Assembly: GCA_900751785.1 (NCBI GenBank)
Contig: CAADSM010000111.1
Location: 1-17,341, forward strand
Direction: 5' to 3'
Source of the DNA: Lachnospiraceae bacterium
GTDB lineage: Bacteria > Bacillota > Clostridia > Lachnospirales > Lachnospiraceae
Length of the DNA stretch: 17,341 nucleotides
Under the pieces are notes generated by a model that saw only the letters and a program-made list of their open reading frames with translations, had not been told where the DNA came from and searched no databases. Position 1 is the first letter of the stretch; each line of letters begins with the position of its first letter. This document shows, piece by piece, positions 13,844-17,341 of this stretch. The translations under genes were made by a program, and so were the position numbers.

Positions 13844-14410
13844 ATGGGATTATTGGAACTTTTTATTTTGGCTGTAGGACTGTCTATGGATGCATTTGCA
13901 GTGTCCGTCTGCAAGGGACTCGCAATGCCGAAGATCACCTTCCGCAAGACGCTCATCGTCGGCGCATGGTTCGGCGGCTTCCAGGCCCTGATGCCCGCTA
14001 TCGGCTATGTGCTCGGAGTCCAGTTCCGGGATAAGATCACTGCCATCGACCACTGGATCGCCTTCATCCTGCTCGGCATCATCGGAGCGAACATGATCAA
14101 AGAGGCGCTTTCCGGCGAATGTGAAAACGAAAGCGGCTCCCTGGACATCAAGACCATGTTCCTCCTGGCAGTGGCGACAAGCATCGACGCTCTGGCAGTG
14201 GGCATCACGTTCGCCTTCCTCAATGTGCACATCATCGCGGCAGTCTCTTTCATCGGCGTGACCACATTCGCCATCTCTGCCGCAGGAGTAAAGATCGGAA
14301 ATGTCTTCGGTACAAAATACAAGTCAAAGGCAGAGCTTGCGGGAGGCATCATCCTCATCCTGCTCGGGCTCAAGATCCTTCTGGAGCACCTCGGGATCCT
14401 GAGTTTCTGA
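13844..14410 (+). CDS. mntP: Manganese efflux pump MntP
   Basis: Inner-membrane Mn2+ exporter (formerly DUF204/YebN) that protects against manganese excess. 188 residues with six hydrophobic segments, normal for the family. The two internal halves each carry the conserved acidic helix motif: [17 protein letters not shown] with Asp16, and [18 protein letters not shown]. The start at 13844 ([12 protein letters not shown]) has AAGGAG seven bases upstream. The open frame extends upstream to 13649, but that part is the riboswitch and terminator, not protein. It is the only plus-strand gene in the window and a single-gene unit. Its stop lies 15 bases from the stop of the convergent asparagine synthetase gene, with no terminator between them. 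Confidence 0.97.
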   Translation: MGLLELFILAVGLSMDAFAVSVCKGLAMPKITFRKTLIVGAWFGGFQALMPAIGYVLGVQFRDKITAIDHWIAFILLGIIGANMIKEALSGECENESGSLDIKTMFLLAVATSIDALAVGITFAFLNVHIIAAVSFIGVTTFAISAAGVKIGNVFGTKYKSKAELAGGIILILLGLKILLEHLGILSF

Positions 14411-14425
14411 TCTTCTCTCAAAACA

Positions 14426-16279
14426 TCATAAAATGATCTGGATCTGGTATTTTTCCAGCCAGTAATTCACCTGGAGCATGAACGCCAGCATCTGCGGCCC
14501 CGCCATGAGCTGCCCGTACCACGGGCGGCCGTAGTCGGAAGGCGTCTCGAGAAAATGCCTCAGCTTCGCCCCGTCGATCAGGCTGCGGATCGGCGCGGCG
14601 GGGTCATTCATCACTTCAAGCAGCATCGTGCCGAGGCGCTTCTCATATTCCGGATGATACGTCTTGGGGTAAGGACTTTTCCTCCTGAAGAGCACTTCAT
14701 CCGGAAGTTTTCCTCTTCCCGCGTGCCGCAGGAGCCCTTTCACAAGGCCGTCCGGGCACTTCATCTCCCAGGGAACATTCCACACATATTCTACGATCCG
14801 GTGATCCGCCAGCGGGACTCTGGCCTCCAGCCCCGAATACATGCTCGTGCGGTCCATACGGTCCAGGAGCGCAGCCATGAACCACTTCAGGTTCAGATAG
14901 GATATCTCCCGTCTCCGCCTCTCTTCCGGCGTATCCTCGCTGCACGCAGGCGTCTCCCGCACAGTCCTCTCATACGCCGCCGAGGCGTACTCCTCCATCG
15001 GCAGCTCCCGGATCAGCTCATCCTTTAGAAGCGCCTGCCGCGCCGCCATATCATCAGACCATGGGAACGCCGCTGTCTCAAACGCTTTTTTCTTATGAAA
15101 CCACGGATACCCTCCGAAGATCTCATCCGCACATTCCCCTGTCAGCGTGACCTTATTGTAATCCACTACCTTTGAACAGAAATAGAGCATGGATGATTCC
15201 ACGTCTGCCATGCACGGAAGGTCCCGCGCATCCACCGCGCGGAAGAGATATTCGATCAGCTCCGCATTGCCACACTCCAGGTAACGGTGGTTCGTTCCAC
15301 AGTATCCGGCCATCTTATCCACCCACGGTCTGTCCTGGCTGGGCTGGAAAGAGTTTGCCCGGAAATATTCCCCATTCCCCTCGAAATCAAAGGAAAATGT
15401 GTTGAGTATCTTCCCCTGCTTCTTCAGCTCTGCGGCGCAGACCGCGGTCACAAGGCTGCTGTCCACCCCGCCGGATAAAAACGTGCTGATCGGGATATCC
15501 GAGAGCATCTGTTTTTTCACAGAATCTTCGACAAGCCACGCAGTCTTCTCCACTGTCTTCTCAAAAGAATCCATGTGAGGACGGCTCTCCAGCTCCCAGT
15601 AGCAGACATCCTTCACCGAGTCCTCCCTGCAGACAAGATAATGGCCGGGGAGCACCTCTGATATCCCCTGGAAGACGCCCTTCCCGTAAGTCTTCGCCGG
15701 CCCCAGCGCGAGGATCTCACAGAGTCCGTCCCGGTCGATCACCGGATGAACGCCCGGAAAAGCAAAGATGCCCTTCAGCTCGGAGGCAAAGATCATCGTA
15801 TCCGCCTGCCGGGTATAAAACAGCGGCTTCACCCCGACTCTGTCCCTGAACAGATACAGCGTTTCCTCCAGGGCGTCCCACAGCGCGATGGCAAAGATCC
15901 CGTTCAGTTCCCTCACATACTCTTCCCCGTGCAGGAGATATCCCTGGAGGATCACTTCTGTGTCGCTGTTTGATTCAAACACCGCTCCCTCCCGCTCCAG
16001 CTCTCTCCGCAGCTGAGGCATGTTGTAGATTTCTCCGTTGAAAGAAACGGTACAGGTCCGCCCCTGCACGGTCCTTGTCATCGGCTGCCGCCCCTTGTTC
16101 AGGTCAATGATCGACAGCCGCACATGGGCGAGCCCGCAGTGGTCTGTAAGGCTGATCCCTTCTTCATCCGGACCCCGGCGCTTCTGCGCGCGGTTCATAT
16201 CCTCCAGCACCGCCCGCCACCACTCCTTCTCCTGCGTATAGCTGTGTCTGCTGCTGTAAAATCCTGCGATTCCGCACAT
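14426..16279 (-). CDS. asnB: Asparagine synthetase, glutamine-hydrolysing (possibly sporulation-type)
   Basis: Makes asparagine from aspartate, glutamine and ATP. 617 residues. N-terminal class II glutaminase domain with nucleophile Cys2 (MCGIAGFY), RRGPDEEG, HVRLSIIDL, NGEIYN and SDTEVILQGY. C-terminal synthetase domain with the ATP pyrophosphatase loop SGGVDSS at 269-275, LTGECADEIFGGYPW and DRMDRTSMYSGLEARVPL. The lead AAGGAG is eight bases before the ATG. It starts only 42 bases after dpaB stops, with no terminator or promoter visible in that gap, so it is probably transcribed with the dipicolinate genes. B. subtilis has a sporulation-specific paralogue, AsnO (YisO), of nearly the same length (614). 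A role in the mother cell is therefore plausible but is inference from context; the symbol is given for the enzyme family. Confidence 0.93.
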   Translation of the reverse strand: MCGIAGFYSSRHSYTQEKEWWRAVLEDMNRAQKRRGPDEEGISLTDHCGLAHVRLSIIDLNKGRQPMTRTVQGRTCTVSFNGEIYNMPQLRRELEREGAVFESNSDTEVILQGYLLHGEEYVRELNGIFAIALWDALEETLYLFRDRVGVKPLFYTRQADTMIFASELKGIFAFPGVHPVIDRDGLCEILALGPAKTYGKGVFQGISEVLPGHYLVCREDSVKDVCYWELESRPHMDSFEKTVEKTAWLVEDSVKKQMLSDIPISTFLSGGVDSSLVTAVCAAELKKQGKILNTFSFDFEGNGEYFRANSFQPSQDRPWVDKMAGYCGTNHRYLECGNAELIEYLFRAVDARDLPCMADVESSMLYFCSKVVDYNKVTLTGECADEIFGGYPWFHKKKAFETAAFPWSDDMAARQALLKDELIRELPMEEYASAAYERTVRETPACSEDTPEERRRREISYLNLKWFMAALLDRMDRTSMYSGLEARVPLADHRIVEYVWNVPWEMKCPDGLVKGLLRHAGRGKLPDEVLFRRKSPYPKTYHPEYEKRLGTMLLEVMNDPAAPIRSLIDGAKLRHFLETPSDYGRPWYGQLMAGPQMLAFMLQVNYWLEKYQIQIIL

Positions 16280-16321
16280 ATCGTTCTCTCCTTTTTTAAA
16301 AGCTCTGCCCAGCGCCTCAAG

Positions 16322-16939
16322 TCACCGGATCACCGGCTGATACTGTCTTCCCTCCAGCGCGGCTTCAGCCGCCGGGACCAGCAGCTCTGTCCTGGCCGTC
16401 ATAGAATTGGGCTTTTTCTGCGGATCATCCTGGCCGAACGGGACGAAATAAATATGCTTCGCATTGAGCAGAAGCCCAATATTTTTCATGTTCATCCCGA
16501 GTGCGTCATTTGTCGATATAGAGATCAGAAGCGGTTTTTCGTTCCGCAGATGCGCCTTTGCCGCCATAAGGACGGGCGAGTCCGTGATGCCGTTTGCCAG
16601 CTTCGCCGCAGTATTGCCGGTACACGGAAGGATGATCAGAAGATCCAGCAGGCTCTTCGGCCCGATGGGCTCTGCCTGGTCGATCGTCAAAAGCGGAGCA
16701 GAGCCGGTGATCTCTTCCGCCTCTTTCATAAATTCCTCCGCCCTGCCGAATCTGCTGTCTGTTCTCTGGGCGGCATCGGAAAAGATCGTCACGATCTCCG
16801 CTCCCTCTTCCTTCAGCTTCCTCAGCTGTGCAAACGCCTTCTCATAAGTGCAGAACGAACCAGTAAGCGCCACACCGATCTTTTTTCCCCTCAGCTTCAT
16901 AGGATCTTCCCCCTGCGATTTTCTCTCACTTTCATTCAT
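16322..16939 (-). CDS. dpaB: Dipicolinate synthase subunit B
   Basis: Flavoprotein-fold subunit (SpoVFB) of dipicolinate synthase, which oxidises dihydrodipicolinate to dipicolinic acid in the mother cell for loading into the spore core. 205 residues, close to the usual 200. Family blocks are clear: GKKIGVALTGSFCTYEKAF, AEPIGPKSLLDLLIILPCTGNTAAKLANGITDSPVLMAAKA (given here in two halves in the protein), ISTNDALGMN and FVPFGQDDPQKKPNSM. I start at 16939 (MNESER) because AAGGAG is six bases upstream. The alternative ATG at 16900 (MKLRGKK) aligns better with the B. subtilis start but has only a weaker GGGGGAAG site. It follows dpaA by 28 bases. Confidence 0.94.
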   Translation of the reverse strand: MNESERKSQGEDPMKLRGKKIGVALTGSFCTYEKAFAQLRKLKEEGAEIVTIFSDAAQRTDSRFGRAEEFMKEAEEITGSAPLLTIDQAEPIGPKSLLDLLIILPCTGNTAAKLANGITDSPVLMAAKAHLRNEKPLLISISTNDALGMNMKNIGLLLNAKHIYFVPFGQDDPQKKPNSMTARTELLVPAAEAALEGRQYQPVIR

Positions 16940-16967
16940 CGGCTGCTCCTTCTATGCTGCGACAGAT

Positions 16968-17341
16968 TCAGCGTATTCCGATCCGGCTCTCTATAAAGTC
17001 AGCAAGAATCTCCGCGGAAGAATACGGGGCATATCTGCCGGGAAGTCCGGGAAGCAGGACAGCGTTCACGCCCAGCTCTTCTGCCGCCCGATGATCCACG
17101 CCGCCCCGTGCCGATGCCAGGTCAAGTATCCAAGTCCGCTCCCCCGCACAGGACATGCGCTCTTTGGTCAAGACCATCTCCGGCACTGTGTTAAAGATAA
17201 AATCAGCCTTTTCTATCACAGCGGCAAGTTCTGCGTCGGAAACGATGCCGTCTGCTGCGACTGCCGCGGCTGGCGCCCCGCCCCCGTCCCTTTCTTCCCC
17301 GAACACCGGGCATTAAAAAAACTTCAGAAAGCGGGCGAGCG
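16968..17341 (-). pseudogene. dpaA: Dipicolinate synthase subunit A, C-terminal part, frame interrupted
   Basis: The readable part ends in the NAD-binding half of SpoVFA: DFIFNTVPEMVLTKE, then WILDLASARGGVDHRAAEELG and LLPGLPGRYAPYSSAEIL, all typical of the family's last 100 residues. The full protein should be about 290 residues, but the frame is cut by TAA at 17313-17315, right after a run of seven T on the coding strand. Upstream of this stop, the same frame reads LARFLKFF, in which LAR could match the family's conserved LAR after the Rossmann fold. No start with a ribosome site exists for the shortened frame (GTG at 17306 has none). Between the stop and the conserved part there is also a Gly/Ala-rich stretch longer than expected. 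So the gene is either broken or the sequence carries homopolymer errors. dpaB next to it is intact. Confidence 0.65.

Noticed and set aside
14005..14421. Minus-strand open frame of 138 codons over mntP
   Set aside because: It is antisense to a full-length MntP with both conserved acidic motifs and has no ribosome site.
1..17341. CRISPR arrays, insertion sequences, attachment sites, prophage or defence genes
   Set aside because: No regularly spaced repeats, transposase or integrase motifs or terminal inverted repeats were found. The tRNA-Gly 3' end is not duplicated nearby, so there is no sign of tRNA-site integration.

Overview
The window looks like chromosomal DNA of a spore-forming, gut-type member of the Bacillota, most likely a Lachnospiraceae relative. 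The reasons are: AGGAGG-like ribosome binding sites before nearly every gene; dipicolinate synthase genes (sporulation); a cell-wall-anchored mucin glycosidase with FIVAR repeats and a KTGD-type sorting tail; and a MacB-like ABC ATPase followed by an exported adhesion-type domain protein. Genus assignment is inference. No mobile element, integrase, CRISPR array or rRNA was seen. Nearly everything is on the minus strand; the exception is the Mn2+ exporter gene mntP.

Layout, left to right. 1-1240 (minus): a MacB/LolD-type ABC ATPase, then the overlapping start of a signal-peptide-bearing accessory protein that runs off the left edge. 1395-1552 (minus): a tRNA-Gly(CCC) with its own promoter and terminator. 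1675-3821 (minus): hisH-hisF (imidazole glycerol phosphate synthase) followed by ung (uracil-DNA glycosylase), with no other histidine genes nearby. 3892-5301 (minus): an alanine/glycine:sodium symporter with a good promoter, a direct-repeat pair upstream and a hairpin in its leader. 5586-11057 (minus): a 1823-residue secreted GH101 endo-alpha-N-acetylgalactosaminidase that should release core-1 disaccharide from mucin. 11263-13446 (minus): a response regulator and sensor kinase pair. 13597-14410 (plus): mntP behind a yybP-ykoY manganese riboswitch. 14426-17341 (minus): dipicolinate synthase genes dpaA (disrupted here) and dpaB, followed closely by a class B asparagine synthetase that is probably the sporulation-type enzyme.

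The genes form short independent units, not one large system. The clearest stories are a riboswitch whose three competing hairpins can all be read from the sequence (13636-13812), a dpaAB-asnB run pointing to spore formation, and a very large modular mucinase with a shortened active-site loop. I found no convincing novel multi-gene defence or mobile system.
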